Assembly: GCF_005768555.2 (NCBI RefSeq) | Contig: NZ_VCHX02000150.1 | Span: 40,645-104,644 of the forward strand | From: Streptomyces sporangiiformans | GTDB taxonomy: Bacteria > Actinomycetota > Actinomycetes > Streptomycetales > Streptomycetaceae | Reading direction: 5' to 3' | Length of the DNA stretch: 64,000 bases | Part shown: piece after piece, positions 16,267-25,020 of the stretch | How the letters are laid out: every line of letters begins with the position of its first letter | Position numbering within the stretch: the stretch's first letter is position 1 | Notes under the pieces: model-generated | The model's database searches: none | Told to the model about the DNA's origin: nothing | The model's input: the letters and a program-made list of their open reading frames with translations, nothing else | Translations under genes and position numbers: made by a program

Positions 16267-17859
16267 GTGAGCCCCAAACCCGCCGTACTGATCGCTGAAG
16301 AGCTGTCGCCCGCCACCGTCGAAGCCCTGGGCCCGGACTTCGAGATCCGGCACTGCAATGGCGCCGACCGAGCCGAGCTCATTCCGGCGATCGCCGACGT
16401 CGACGCGATCCTCGTGCGCAGCGCGACCAAGGTCGACGCCGAGGCCATCGCCGCGGCCAGGAAACTGAAAGTCGTCGCCCGCGCCGGCGTCGGCCTGGAC
16501 AACGTCGACGTAACCGCCGCCACCAAGGCCGGCGTGATGGTCGTCAACGCCCCCACGTCCAACATCGTCACGGCCGCCGAGCTCGCCTGCGGCCTGCTGA
16601 TCGCCACGGCCCGCAACATCCCGCAGGCCGACACCGCCCTGAAGAACGGCGAGTGGAAGCGCAGCAAGTACACGGGCGTGGAGTTGAGCGAGAAGACCCT
16701 CGGCGTCGTCGGGCTCGGCCGCATCGGTGTCCTGGTCGCCCAGCGCATGTCCGCCTTCGGCATGAAGATCGTCGCCTACGACCCATACGTACGGCCCGCC
16801 CTGGCGGCGCAGATGGGCGTCAAGCTGCTCTCACTGGACGAGCTGCTCGAGCTCTCCGACTTCATCACCGTGCACCTGCCCAAGACCCCTGAGACGCTGG
16901 GCCTGATCGGCGAGGAGGCGCTGCACAAGGTCCAGCCACACGTCCGGATCGTCAACGCCGCGCGCGGCGGGATCGTCGACGAGCAGGCGCTGTTCAACGC
17001 GCTGAAGGAAGGCCGGGTCGCGGGCGCGGGCCTGGACGTGTACGCGCAGGAGCCCTGCACGGACTCCCCGCTCTTCCACTTCGACCAGGTCGTGTGCACC
17101 CCGCACCTGGGCGCCTCCACGGACGAGGCCCAGGAGAAGGCGGGTGTCGCCGTCGCCCGTTCCGTCCGGCTCGCGCTCGCGGGCGAGCTGGTCCCCGACG
17201 CGGTCAACGTGCAAAGCGGCGTCATCGCGGAAGACGTACGGTCCTGGCTGCCGCTCGCCGAGAAGCTCGGCCGGATCTTCACCGCCCTGGCGGGCGAGGC
17301 CGCCGTACGGCTCGACCTCGAGGTGTACGGCGAGATCACCCAGCACGACGTCAAGGTCCTCGAACTCTCCGCGCTCAAGGGCGCCTTCGAGGACGTTGTC
17401 GACGAGACCGTGTCCTACGTGAACGCCCCACTCTTCGCGCAGGAGCGCGGCGTCGAGGTCCGCCACGCCACCAACTCCAAGTCCCCCGACCACCGCAACA
17501 TGGTGACCGTCCGCGGCACACTCGCAGATGGCGAGGAGCTCTCGGTCTCCGGCACCCTTGTCGGCCCCAAGCACATCCAGAAAATCGTGTCGGTGGGTGA
17601 GTACGACATCGACCTGGCGATGGCCGACCACTTGGTTTTCCTGCGCTACGCCGACCGCCCCGGTGTCATTGGCACCGTCGGCCGTGTTCTCGGCGAGGCG
17701 CGCCTCAACATCGCAGGCATGCAGGTCTCCAGGGCTGCCCTCGGCGGTGAGGCTCTGGTGGTCCTGGACGTCGACAACAACGTCCCGACCGACGTTCTCA
17801 GCGAGATCGCCCAGGAGATCGGCGCCACCTCGGCCCGTTCGGTCAGCCTCGAGGGCTGA
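16267..17859 (+). CDS. serA: D-3-phosphoglycerate dehydrogenase
   Basis: The 530-residue enzyme oxidises 3-phosphoglycerate to 3-phosphohydroxypyruvate, the first step of serine synthesis. It shows the NAD-binding VVGLGRIGVLVAQR (about 145-158), RGG/HLG catalytic motifs (NAARGGIVDE about 232; TPHLGAST about 278, with the catalytic His), an intervening domain (about 315-450) and a C-terminal ACT domain (HLVFLRYADRPGVIGTVGR, about 455). Length and domains match intact actinobacterial type-1 SerA. Start is a GTG at 16267. Lying 265 bases after the cysteine synthase/MFS pair, it could feed serine to that pathway. As serA is normally a housekeeping gene, this copy in an island may be a second one. 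Confidence 0.93.
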   Translation: MSPKPAVLIAEELSPATVEALGPDFEIRHCNGADRAELIPAIADVDAILVRSATKVDAEAIAAARKLKVVARAGVGLDNVDVTAATKAGVMVVNAPTSNIVTAAELACGLLIATARNIPQADTALKNGEWKRSKYTGVELSEKTLGVVGLGRIGVLVAQRMSAFGMKIVAYDPYVRPALAAQMGVKLLSLDELLELSDFITVHLPKTPETLGLIGEEALHKVQPHVRIVNAARGGIVDEQALFNALKEGRVAGAGLDVYAQEPCTDSPLFHFDQVVCTPHLGASTDEAQEKAGVAVARSVRLALAGELVPDAVNVQSGVIAEDVRSWLPLAEKLGRIFTALAGEAAVRLDLEVYGEITQHDVKVLELSALKGAFEDVVDETVSYVNAPLFAQERGVEVRHATNSKSPDHRNMVTVRGTLADGEELSVSGTLVGPKHIQKIVSVGEYDIDLAMADHLVFLRYADRPGVIGTVGRVLGEARLNIAGMQVSRAALGGEALVVLDVDNNVPTDVLSEIAQEIGATSARSVSLEG

Positions 17860-17879
17860 CCGACAGCACAACCGTACGG

Positions 17880-17923
17880 ACTCGGGCGCGGTGCACCGCC
17901 GCGGCGGTCAGCCGGGCCCGAGT
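17880..17923. terminator. Hairpin after serA
   Basis: ACTCGGGC at 17880-17887 pairs with GCCCGAGT at 17916-17923, and the interior holds the perfect palindrome ACCGCCGCGGCGGT. There is no T-tract. It starts 20 bases after the serA stop, where a terminator is expected. Confidence 0.5.
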
Positions 17924-18456
17924 GCTGTACAGCGGGTCCAGCGGGAATGCGCGAAGGCGGACAGCCGGCCTGTGTTCAGAGCCGTAGGCCCCGGCCTGCG
18001 GACCGCCGCAGCCGCTTTCCGCCAGGCGCGGGTCCCGCGGGGCGATGCTGATTGCCGCCGAGGCACCCGGCGGAACGACCGCGCTGTGCCCGCGCCTGCG
18101 GGCGGGAAGCGGCTGCGGCGGCCGTGTCTCGGGCGTAGTCGTCGGCCAGGCGTGGTTGGTCGGCGGTGTTGCGGGCGCTGACCAGGGACTGGCTCAGCTG
18201 TTGCAGCGCAGGCGCTCAGCAAGACCGGCGCCTGCCGGGCGGTGGCCGACGGCGCCCAGCGGTCCCGGACATCGGCGTAGCGCGCGTCACGACGGCGGCG
18301 AGCGGGGCACGGAATCCCCGGCATGAGGGAGCGGGCCGCACTGTATGGGGGAAGCGTCAGAGTCGGACCGCGCCCCGGCGGCGGCTGGAGCGACGCCGTC
18401 CTCCCTCGTGCGCCGGACCCCACCTCGGAACTGCCGCGAACAGCGTGCAGCTCGTC
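17924..18456. other. 533-base stretch with no convincing gene
   Basis: All frames here are broken or have atypical composition. I see no conserved protein signature, repeat or RNA. It separates the serA terminator from a response-regulator remnant and is best read as decayed DNA. Confidence 0.5.
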
Positions 18457-18715
18457 ATGACGACCGTGCTCATCGTCGGCGACCAGCGACTGCACCGGCC
18501 TGGGCTTCCGCATGCTGCTGGAGAGCACGCCCGGCACCGAGGTCGTCGGCGAGGCCACCCACGGCGCAGAGGCCGTCCGCCAGGCAGCCGAACCACGCCT
18601 CGACGTGGTCCGCCCTACGCCGCACTGCGCAGCGGAGCCACCGGCTTCTTCCTCAAGGGCGCCCTCCCGGACGAACTGCTCACCGGGATCCGCCACCTGG
18701 CTGATCCCCGGCCTG
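18457..18715 (+). pseudogene. NarL/LuxR-type response regulator remnant
   Basis: The start MTTVLIVGDQRL is followed, after a frameshift near 18495, by GFRMLLESTPGTEVVGEATH with GAEAVRQAAEPRLDVV. Another frame then continues YAALRSGATGFFLKGALPDE and LLTGIRHLA. These are parts of a receiver domain as found in LuxR-family regulators. The segment carrying the phosphorylated Asp (LMD) and the whole helix-turn-helix are missing. It is a deleted, frameshifted gene. Confidence 0.62.
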
Positions 18716-19138
18716 GCCGACCCAGGAAGCCGCGCAGCAACGTGGAAGCCCTCTACTCCTCCACGGCGTTCCGGGCACACAACGCGCCCAGATGCCGCAC
18801 GCCACGGCGCGGACGACGCGGTACTGGCGAAACTTGACGGAGACCGCGCTCACCAGGCGTAACACCGCGCAGGGAACTCGGAGACCTGCCGCGCCAGCAC
18901 GTACACCCCCGGCAGCAGCACCCTTCCTGCGCCCGTGGCGCAGGAGCCGGACCTCTCGTGCAGCTGCTTGATCCAGGGGTCGCGGCCGACGTGGCCGCCG
19001 GCAGCCGTCCGCGGGAACGGAAGTCGGCGACGGGCGGGCGGGCGGCGGCAGCGAGATGCCGAACAGCGATCTGTCCCGACCTGTCCATCTGCACTCCTCG
19101 CCCACCACCGGCGATCGTGACCGAGGTTACCGCCAAAC
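18716..19138. other. 423-base stretch; only a weak leftward start seen
   Basis: No recognisable protein. On the minus strand an ATG at 19088 has a good GAGGAG ribosome site five bases upstream and opens with MDRSGQIAVRHLAAAARPP, close to operator F. The downstream reading becomes implausible (Cys-rich), so the gene, if any, is broken. Confidence 0.4.
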
Positions 19139-19155
19139 AACTAACTGACTTAGTT
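19139..19155. promoter_or_regulatory. Candidate BlaI-type operator F (perfect arms)
   Basis: AACTAA-CTGAC-TTAGTT has perfect six-base arms and a five-base spacer. To the right, CTAGGAG lies seven bases before a GTG at 19172. To the left on the other strand is an ATG at 19088 with GAGGAG. The site is placed to control divergent transcripts. Confidence 0.5.
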
Positions 19156-19171
19156 CGCTAGGAGATAAAGT

Positions 19172-19411
19172 GTGCCGCCCAGCCGAGGAATCGGCTCGGC
19201 GGCGAGACAGAACGGCACCGCCGCCCTCGGTCACCCCGGAGAACAGGAGCTGTTGTGCCCATCGCGCAGTGCTCGGCCCGCCCCGCGCCATGTCGCCGCC
19301 AACTCCGGTCGCCTGGGGAGCGCCTTCACCGCTCTGTCACCAGGGGCAGATAGTGGCGGACCGGCGGGACGGCCACCGAGGAGCCCGGGCCGGGCCGACG
19401 CGCACGGGTAG
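19172..19411 (+). CDS. Hypothetical small protein downstream of operator F
   Basis: A 79-residue frame starts at a GTG at 19172 with GGAG at an ideal seven-base spacing, 16 bases after a perfect operator-like palindrome. The protein (opening MPPSRGIGSAARQNGT) has no membrane segment and no domain I recognise; its second half is low-complexity. The support is the start context only. It may be the 5' end of a decayed gene. Confidence 0.3.
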   Translation: MPPSRGIGSAARQNGTAALGHPGEQELLCPSRSARPAPRHVAANSGRLGSAFTALSPGADSGGPAGRPPRSPGRADAHG

Positions 19412-19810
19412 CCCGTCGCGATCGATCCCTCACAGCCCGGTGTCAGGTGGTCATCGACATTCGGGATCTCCGGCGAACTTCTCCGCCGGTGTGGGAGGGG
19501 CAGCTGGCGCGAGGGCGGAACCGGATCGGAAGTGCTGTCGTCGGCGCTCCGCGGCCCGCGGCCCGCGGCCCGGCTCCGGCGGCCAGGGTCTCCGCTTGGC
19601 GGAACCGGCGGCCGGGCCTGTCCCTCGGTGCGCCGCCGCCCTGCTGGTAGGAACCGCCGACCCGAAGGTGCGGCAGGCGGCGGCTCCGGACCCTGACCGG
19701 TGACGGAGCTGACGGAATCACCACCAACCTCATCCTTTTCATCAGCCGGCAAGCGGCCCTCGTACGGACCCTGCCCGCGGCACGCGACAGTCACAGACTG
19801 AGGAGAACCA
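19412..19810. other. 399-base stretch with no supported gene
   Basis: Frames in this stretch are antisense or low-complexity and show no known motif. The final 60 bases presumably hold the promoter of the VanW-family gene. Confidence 0.45.
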
Positions 19811-21550
19811 GTGAGTCGCTCATCCCTTCTCGACCCACCAGCCGACAGCACGTCGGCCGATCGTCGCCGAATAGGCCGCCGGGTCGCGCTCATCGCGGGA
19901 GCCGCGGTTGTAGGTTTCGGCGGGCTGTATCTGGTGGGCCTGCTGGCCTCCGGTGACGACATCCCAGCAGGCACCAGGGTGAGCGGTGTGGACATCGGGG
20001 GCCTTGGTCGCTCGCAGGCACGGGAGAAACTGAACAGCAGCCTGGGCGGGGCTTGGTCGGAGCCGGTGAAGGTACGCCTCGCCGACAGTGACGGCACCGT
20101 CGACGTGGCCGGCATATCTCTGGACAGTGAGGAGACCGTCGCCCGTGCCGCGCAAGCAGGGTCCGACCCGTTCACCGTGATCGGCCGCCTGTTCACGAGC
20201 GGTGACCGCGAGGTCGAACCGGTGATCCGCGCGGACGAGGCGAAAGCCCGCGCGTCACTGGCCGAGAAGGCGAAGACGTACGACCGGAAGGCACGGGAAG
20301 GTGACGTCACCTTCCATGCGGGCGAGCCGGTGCCGACGCGACCGGTCACCGGGCGGTCCCTGGACGTGGACGGCGCGGTCGAGGCCCTGGCCTCGTCGGT
20401 CCCGGGCCAGGGGAAGGAGCCGGTCCGGCTGCCGGTCCGCACGATCCAACCCCAGGTCGGCGCAGCGGAAGTGAACCGCGCGATGAAGCAGTTCGCCACC
20501 CCCGCGATGTCGGCGCCCGTCACACTCACCGCGGACGGCCGGGAGATCGAGATCAGTCCGGCGACGCTCGGCAAGCACCTCACCATGAAGCCGGACGGGA
20601 AGAAGCGGCTGACACCCGAACTCGACAGCAAAGGGCTCCTGGCCGATCCCGCGCTGGCCAGCCCGCTCGCGCTGGCCACCGACGAGGCGGTCAACGCGAA
20701 GCTGCGCCTGGACGGCGGGCGGGTGGCGGTGGCCTCGGACGGCAAGACCGGACAGGAGGTCACGGCCCAGGCGCTCAAGAAGGCCGTACTGCCGCTGCTG
20801 ACCCGCACCGGGGCGGCCCGCACCGGAGCGGTGGCCACCGCGAAGGTAGAGCCCAAGCTGACCCGTGACAACGTGGGCCGCCTGGGCATCAAGGAGAAGA
20901 TGTCGAGCTTCACGGTCGACTTCGAACCCGTTCCCTACCGCGTCACGAACATCGGCCGTGCAGCGGAGCTGATCGACGGGTCGGTCGTGCTGCCCGGCGA
21001 GACGTGGAGCCTGAATGGCACCGTGGGCGAGCGGACCGAGGCCAACGGGTTCGTGGAAGGCATCATCATCAACAACAACCAGTTCGAGAAGGCGGCCGGA
21101 GGCGGCGTCTCCACGGTCGCCACCACGGTCTTCAACGCCATCTTCTTCGCCGGAGTCAAGCCGGTGGAGTACGGGGCGCACTCGTTCTACATCGAGCGCT
21201 ACCCGGAGGGCCGTGAGGCGACCGTGGCCTGGGGCAGCCTCGACCTGAAGTTCAGGAACGACTCGGGCAACGCCCTCTACATCGACGCCGAGGCCACGGA
21301 CACCTCCGTCACGGTCACCTTCCTCGGCACCAAGAAGTACGACTCTGTGGAAGCGGTCAAGGGCCCGCGCACCAACGTGAAGCAGCCGGGAACCCGCGAG
21401 GGAGCATCTGGAGAGAAGTGCGTGCCGCAGACCCCGCTCGAAGGCTTCGACGTCGCGGTCGACAGAGTCTTCAAGAACGACGGCAAAGAAGTCGAGCGGG
21501 AGACCTACAAGACCCGCTACGTGCCCCGCGACGAAGTCACCTGCGACTGA
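19811..21550 (+). CDS. VanW-family protein with peptidoglycan-binding-like domains
   Basis: The 579-residue protein has an N-terminal cytoplasmic stretch and one transmembrane anchor at about 24-46 (VALIAGAAVVGFGGLYLVGLLA). Two repeated YoaR/PG_binding_4-type domains follow (about 60-180 and 210-330), each with the ..G.RVSGVDIGGL/S.. type opening. A VanW domain lies at about 375-500 (YRVTNIGRAAELIDGSVV, GFVEGIIINNNQF, AAGGGVSTVATTVFNA). VanW-type proteins are envelope proteins linked to vancomycin-resistance clusters; their biochemical role is unresolved. Start is a GTG at 19811. Its presence fits the cell-wall theme (C40, M15, M56) of the island. Confidence 0.88.
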   Translation: MSRSSLLDPPADSTSADRRRIGRRVALIAGAAVVGFGGLYLVGLLASGDDIPAGTRVSGVDIGGLGRSQAREKLNSSLGGAWSEPVKVRLADSDGTVDVAGISLDSEETVARAAQAGSDPFTVIGRLFTSGDREVEPVIRADEAKARASLAEKAKTYDRKAREGDVTFHAGEPVPTRPVTGRSLDVDGAVEALASSVPGQGKEPVRLPVRTIQPQVGAAEVNRAMKQFATPAMSAPVTLTADGREIEISPATLGKHLTMKPDGKKRLTPELDSKGLLADPALASPLALATDEAVNAKLRLDGGRVAVASDGKTGQEVTAQALKKAVLPLLTRTGAARTGAVATAKVEPKLTRDNVGRLGIKEKMSSFTVDFEPVPYRVTNIGRAAELIDGSVVLPGETWSLNGTVGERTEANGFVEGIIINNNQFEKAAGGGVSTVATTVFNAIFFAGVKPVEYGAHSFYIERYPEGREATVAWGSLDLKFRNDSGNALYIDAEATDTSVTVTFLGTKKYDSVEAVKGPRTNVKQPGTREGASGEKCVPQTPLEGFDVAVDRVFKNDGKEVERETYKTRYVPRDEVTCD

Positions 21551-21904
21551 GCGACCGCCGGATGACGAGCGCCGGACCCTGCGGCGCACCCCTGGACGGG
21601 GGCCGGCCGACAGGGCCTCGTGCACCGTGGTCGTCGACTGCTGGTCAACGGGATCGCTGGTCTGCGGTGCCCGCCGGTAGGTATGCGGCTGAGCGCGGTG
21701 GGGTTCCCAGTCGGCAACCCGGGCGGGCGGGTCGGCCCGCAGGCGGGCGTGCGCCTCGGGGATGCCTGGCAGTTATTCGGAGGCGAGGGTAGTGAGGAAC
21801 AGCGCCCGGTTGAACCCCTCCTGGGCCTCGCGGATCTCGTCGTCCCACCGTCGAGGACGGCTGGCTGTGGCACACGGCCCTCGGGCGTACGTTCCCGCCG
21901 TTGG
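21551..21904. other. 354-base stretch between convergent genes, no supported gene
   Basis: Between the VanW gene and the leftward TVP38 gene. A short leftward string EIREAQEGFNRALFLTTLASE before a stop (near 21775) looks protein-like but is too short to assign. I see no terminator with a T-tract. Confidence 0.4.
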
Positions 21905-22585
21905 TCAAACCGGCTCGACGGCCTTCGGCGGAGTGCGCTTGCGTCGCCCCCGCCGCGCGATGGCGAGGGTAAGCACCATCATGGTGACGATGGCAGCGAT
22001 CGAGACAAGAAACGCTGGCGAAGTGGGGGATGATGCTGTGGCTCCGGCGGTCACGTATGCGGCGGTGCCAGGCAGTACACCGAGCGCGGTCGCGGCGGTG
22101 AAGGACCACGGGCGCACTCCGGAGAAGGCAGCGGCGAAATTGACCCCTTGGAACGGCACGCCGGGCACGATGCGGAGCAGCAGCACGCTGACGAAGCCCT
22201 GATCGGTGAGGCGGCGGTCGAGGGCAGCGAGGAGCTTCCTCTTCAACAGTGGCTGAAGCGCTTCCCGGCCGAGGCTGCGGCCGAGCCCGAAGGCGAGCAC
22301 CGCGCCGAGAGTGGTCCCGATCACAGCCAGCGCCAGCCCCTCGGGAATGCCGAAAATGGCCCCGGCGGCGGCGTTGAGTACCGGCTTCGGAAAGAAGGCG
22401 AGGGTGCCCAGCGCGAATACCACGGCGAAGGCCGGTCCGGCCCAGATCCCGGGCACCATGGATGTGAAGCCTTGGGAGAGTAGCCGCTCCGGGTTCCACA
22501 CCAACAGGGAACAGGCAGCACCCACGAGCAGCACGATGAGCAGCGTGAGGCGGGCTCTTGGCTGCAGCTTCGGTATCTTCTTCAT
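21905..22585 (-). CDS. TVP38/TMEM64 family membrane protein
   Basis: The 226-residue protein has about five to six membrane segments and the family core: AFFPKPVLNAAAGAIFG (about 63-79), a GTTLGAVLAFGLGRSLGREA helix (about 89-108) and LLLRIVPGVPFQGVNFAAA (about 134-152). TVP38/TMEM64 (SNARE-associated/DedA-like) proteins are implicated in lipid transport or membrane homeostasis. It ends with a basic tail (ARRGRRKRTPP). It is transcribed towards the VanW gene. No operator-like palindrome was seen upstream. Confidence 0.88.
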   Translation of the reverse strand: MKKIPKLQPRARLTLLIVLLVGAACSLLVWNPERLLSQGFTSMVPGIWAGPAFAVVFALGTLAFFPKPVLNAAAGAIFGIPEGLALAVIGTTLGAVLAFGLGRSLGREALQPLLKRKLLAALDRRLTDQGFVSVLLLRIVPGVPFQGVNFAAAFSGVRPWSFTAATALGVLPGTAAYVTAGATASSPTSPAFLVSIAAIVTMMVLTLAIARRGRRKRTPPKAVEPV

Positions 22586-22954
22586 CTTCCTTGTCCGGTA
22601 CGGGGTGGCATGGCATGCGGTGACGGAGGATGCCGGCCGTTCCGGGCCTCTGCGCGGAAGGTCCGCAACGGCATTGGCGTGACCGACGGGATCAGGGCCG
22701 GTCGGGAATGCCCTGCATCTGTTTGACCTCGGAGGACTGGTTCTTCACCACCTCGTGGGCGAGCTCCTTGGCAACAACATTACGGCCGTTTCTTCTGCTC
22801 GTTCGCCATCTCGATCACACGCGGCCGACCTGCCAGCGATGGCCTGGCCGCCAAGGGCACGGACTTCTACCGCATCGGCATATCCGGCGCAGGCCGCTTC
22901 CAGGCCGCTGCCCTCAAGCTCCAGAAGATCGACGACCGCCATGGCGGCGCGCAG
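22586..22954. other. 369-base stretch with a degraded frame
   Basis: From about 22842 the frame leading into the hypothetical protein at 22955 is open (LAAKGTDFYRIGISGAGRFQ) but has no usable start. Sequence before 22840 shows no coding signature. The 5' part of that gene has probably been lost. Confidence 0.4.
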
Positions 22955-23158
22955 ATGGTGGATGCCGCAGGCCGTTTCATCGATCACGTCGAGGCTCCCG
23001 CACGGCGCTGCACCTACGGGAGCAACCTGCAGACCCACCTGTACTGCGCCTCGGGTGAGATGGCCACGAGCGCGGGCTGGTTCGCGTTCGACGCGGGCCG
23101 GCAGAAGATCGCGCTGCGGGTAGCGGTCTGCCTGGTGGAACCGCGGGCCGTCAGATAG
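22955..23158 (+). CDS. Hypothetical protein, probably 5'-truncated
   Basis: A 67-residue frame from the ATG at 22955 (MVDAAGRFIDHVEAPARRC) runs to a TAG at 23158 and includes two Cys and WFAFDAGRQKIALRVAVCL. The same frame is open back to about 22842 with protein-like content (KGTDFYRIGISGAG), so the true product was longer. I recognise no family. The GNAT gene and operator G follow directly. Confidence 0.35.
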   Translation: MVDAAGRFIDHVEAPARRCTYGSNLQTHLYCASGEMATSAGWFAFDAGRQKIALRVAVCLVEPRAVR

Positions 23159-23175
23159 GGCCAGGCGGTACTGAA

Positions 23176-23202
23176 CTACTAAGTTTCTACGCAGTGTAGT
23201 AA
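23176..23202. promoter_or_regulatory. Candidate BlaI-type operator G (double site)
   Basis: CTACGCAGTGTAG (23187-23199) is a CTA-N7-TAG palindrome. It overlaps a second left half-site, TACTAAGTTTCTA, starting at 23177. TAGTAA could serve as a -10 element only ten bases before the GTG at 23213. This arrangement would let a repressor block a leaderless transcript of the GNAT gene. Confidence 0.42.
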
Positions 23203-23212
23203 TTTCTTCTAC

Positions 23213-23989
23213 GTGGACGCCGACACGCGCTCAGCCGCGTACCCGAGCCCTGCCCGACTCGCCCCGGGCCAGATCCCGGCCGGGCCTCCGAGCCCGGTGA
23301 CGAGAGACATCCGACCCCCGGCGCACGGCGGCCTTCGAATACGGTCCATGGGTCCTGACGACCTCCCATACGTGGTGGCCGAGCACTTGAGGCATTTTCC
23401 GGACGGCTTCTTCGCCCGCCTTGGGTCGAAGTTCCTGACCGCGTACAACCGGACCTACCTCACCTGTCCGGACGCGCGCGCCTACATCGCAGAGATGGGC
23501 GGGCAGCCGGTGGGCTTCCTCGTCGGTGCGACCGACCCGGCGGCGCACCGCCGCCATGTGCTGCGCGACTACGGGCGCGGGCTGCTGTTCCGCGCCCTCG
23601 GCAGCCTGTGTCTGCGGCCCCGCCTCGCGCTGCACTTCCTACGTACTCGGCTGGTGCGCTACGGCCGCAAGTTGATACCGAGCCGGGCGGCCCCGCAGAG
23701 TCCAGCTGCCGGGCCCTCTGGCGTCACCGCTGTTCTGGACTACGTCGTCGTGGCCGAGCACGCCCGTGGCCGTGGCACAGGGGCTCGGTTGATCGCGCGG
23801 TTCGTGAAGGAGGCCACCGATGTGGGCTGCGCGCGTGTCACTCTCGTCACCACCGCCCAGGGCGGGGCGGGGCCGTATTACGACCGGCTCGGCTGGCGGC
23901 ATCAGGGAGAGATCCGCACGCCCGAGGGCCGCGTCCTCCTCACGTACGACCTCCCGCTGAACGAGGGCACGACGTCTGAGCGACACTGA
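23213..23989 (+). CDS. GNAT family N-acetyltransferase
   Basis: The 258-residue protein has a GNAT fold: LRIRSMGPDDLPYVVAEH (about 40-57), YIAEMGGQPVGFLVGAT (about 89-105) and the acetyl-CoA loop VVAEHARGRGTGARLI (about 180-195). YDRLGWRHQGEIRTPEGR follows near the C-terminus. It transfers an acetyl group to an unknown amine. The start at GTG 23213 has no ribosome site and follows operator G closely, so the message may be leaderless. A shorter start near 23299 is possible. Confidence 0.82.
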   Translation: MDADTRSAAYPSPARLAPGQIPAGPPSPVTRDIRPPAHGGLRIRSMGPDDLPYVVAEHLRHFPDGFFARLGSKFLTAYNRTYLTCPDARAYIAEMGGQPVGFLVGATDPAAHRRHVLRDYGRGLLFRALGSLCLRPRLALHFLRTRLVRYGRKLIPSRAAPQSPAAGPSGVTAVLDYVVVAEHARGRGTGARLIARFVKEATDVGCARVTLVTTAQGGAGPYYDRLGWRHQGEIRTPEGRVLLTYDLPLNEGTTSERH

Positions 23990-24123
23990 GGCACCGGTCT
24001 CGGCCGACCAGCCCCGACCAATCAGATCATCCCCGTACCGGATCGCGGCCGTGCCCGGCACGGGTGTCCCGGAAGCACTCCAGGAGATTTTGCTTGACCA
24101 GCCACGCACCGGAGACGGAGCGC

Positions 24124-25020
24124 ATGCGCGACGCGGCCCACCTCCACCACTCGAGCAGGGACATGGCGCCATCAGCCCGCGCGGGCGGGCGGCGCCGGAA
24201 GCTCGCCCTCGGCAGCCTTGTGTTGTTCTCCACGACGGCGCTTCTGGCCAGCGGCTGCTCGTCGTCGTCGGCGTCGGGGGCCGCCCCGTCCACTCCGGGT
24301 GCCGGCAGCTCCGACGGGGCCTCGGCGCGGCCCTCCGCGACTCCCAGCCCGCCCCCCACCCCTTCGCCCACACCGTCCCTGGACGCCGCCGTCAAAGAGA
24401 TCACGGACGCCCAGTGGTCCCGCATGGTGGCGGCGGGACTGTGGCGCAAGGGCTGTCCCGACATCCGCGGCCAGCTGCGCCGTGTGGAGATGAACTACGT
24501 GGGCTTCGACGGCAAGGTGCACCGCGGTGTCCTCGTGGTCAACGCCGATGTGACGGTCAGCGTCGTCCGCATCTTCACGCAACTGTTCGAGGGGGGCTTC
24601 CCTGTCCGCCGTATGGAGCCGATGGAGGCCTACGGCGGAGACCTGAACGCGAGCCTGCGCGCCGACAACACCTCCGCGTTCAACTGTCGGCGCGCCGACC
24701 AGATCAACGCCCCGTTCAAGGAGTCCCCGCACGCCAACGGCCGCGCGATCGACATCAACCCGCTCGAGAACCCGTGGAAGGACCTGCGTACCAAGAGCTG
24801 GTCGCCGAGTTCCAAGTACGCCGCGCGCACCGAGGGAAAGGGCAAGATCCTCAAGGGGGGCCTGGTCTGGAGGGCGTTCACGGGGGAGGGATGGGTCTGG
24901 CAGGACATCAAGGTGCCCGACTACATGCATTTCGACACCGGGTACCCGTCCAAGCCGTTCAAGAGCCCGTCGGCCATCCCGTCCGGCTCCACGGCTGAGG
25001 AGTCAACCCCCGCGGGGTGA
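24124..25020 (+). CDS. M15-family (VanY-like) D,D-carboxypeptidase lipoprotein
   Basis: A 298-residue exported protein with a signal peptide and lipobox LLASGC (about residues 38-43), then a Ser/Pro-rich linker. The M15 zinc-peptidase domain carries SPHANGRAIDINP (His and Asp ligands, about 217-229) and VPDYMHFD (His ligand, about 268-275). Enzymes of this family trim D-Ala from cell-wall peptides or cut cross-links. I chose the ATG at 24124 (GGAG-AC-GGAG-CGC before it); 24163 is an alternative. The last 15 codons approach the junction with the truncated lyase gene. Confidence 0.85.
   Translation: MRDAAHLHHSSRDMAPSARAGGRRRKLALGSLVLFSTTALLASGCSSSSASGAAPSTPGAGSSDGASARPSATPSPPPTPSPTPSLDAAVKEITDAQWSRMVAAGLWRKGCPDIRGQLRRVEMNYVGFDGKVHRGVLVVNADVTVSVVRIFTQLFEGGFPVRRMEPMEAYGGDLNASLRADNTSAFNCRRADQINAPFKESPHANGRAIDINPLENPWKDLRTKSWSPSSKYAARTEGKGKILKGGLVWRAFTGEGWVWQDIKVPDYMHFDTGYPSKPFKSPSAIPSGSTAEESTPAG

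Noticed and set aside
19231..20913. Long leftward frame opposite the VanW-family gene
   Set aside because: Low-complexity Ser/Thr/Arg-rich translation, fully antisense to a well-supported gene; a high-GC shadow.
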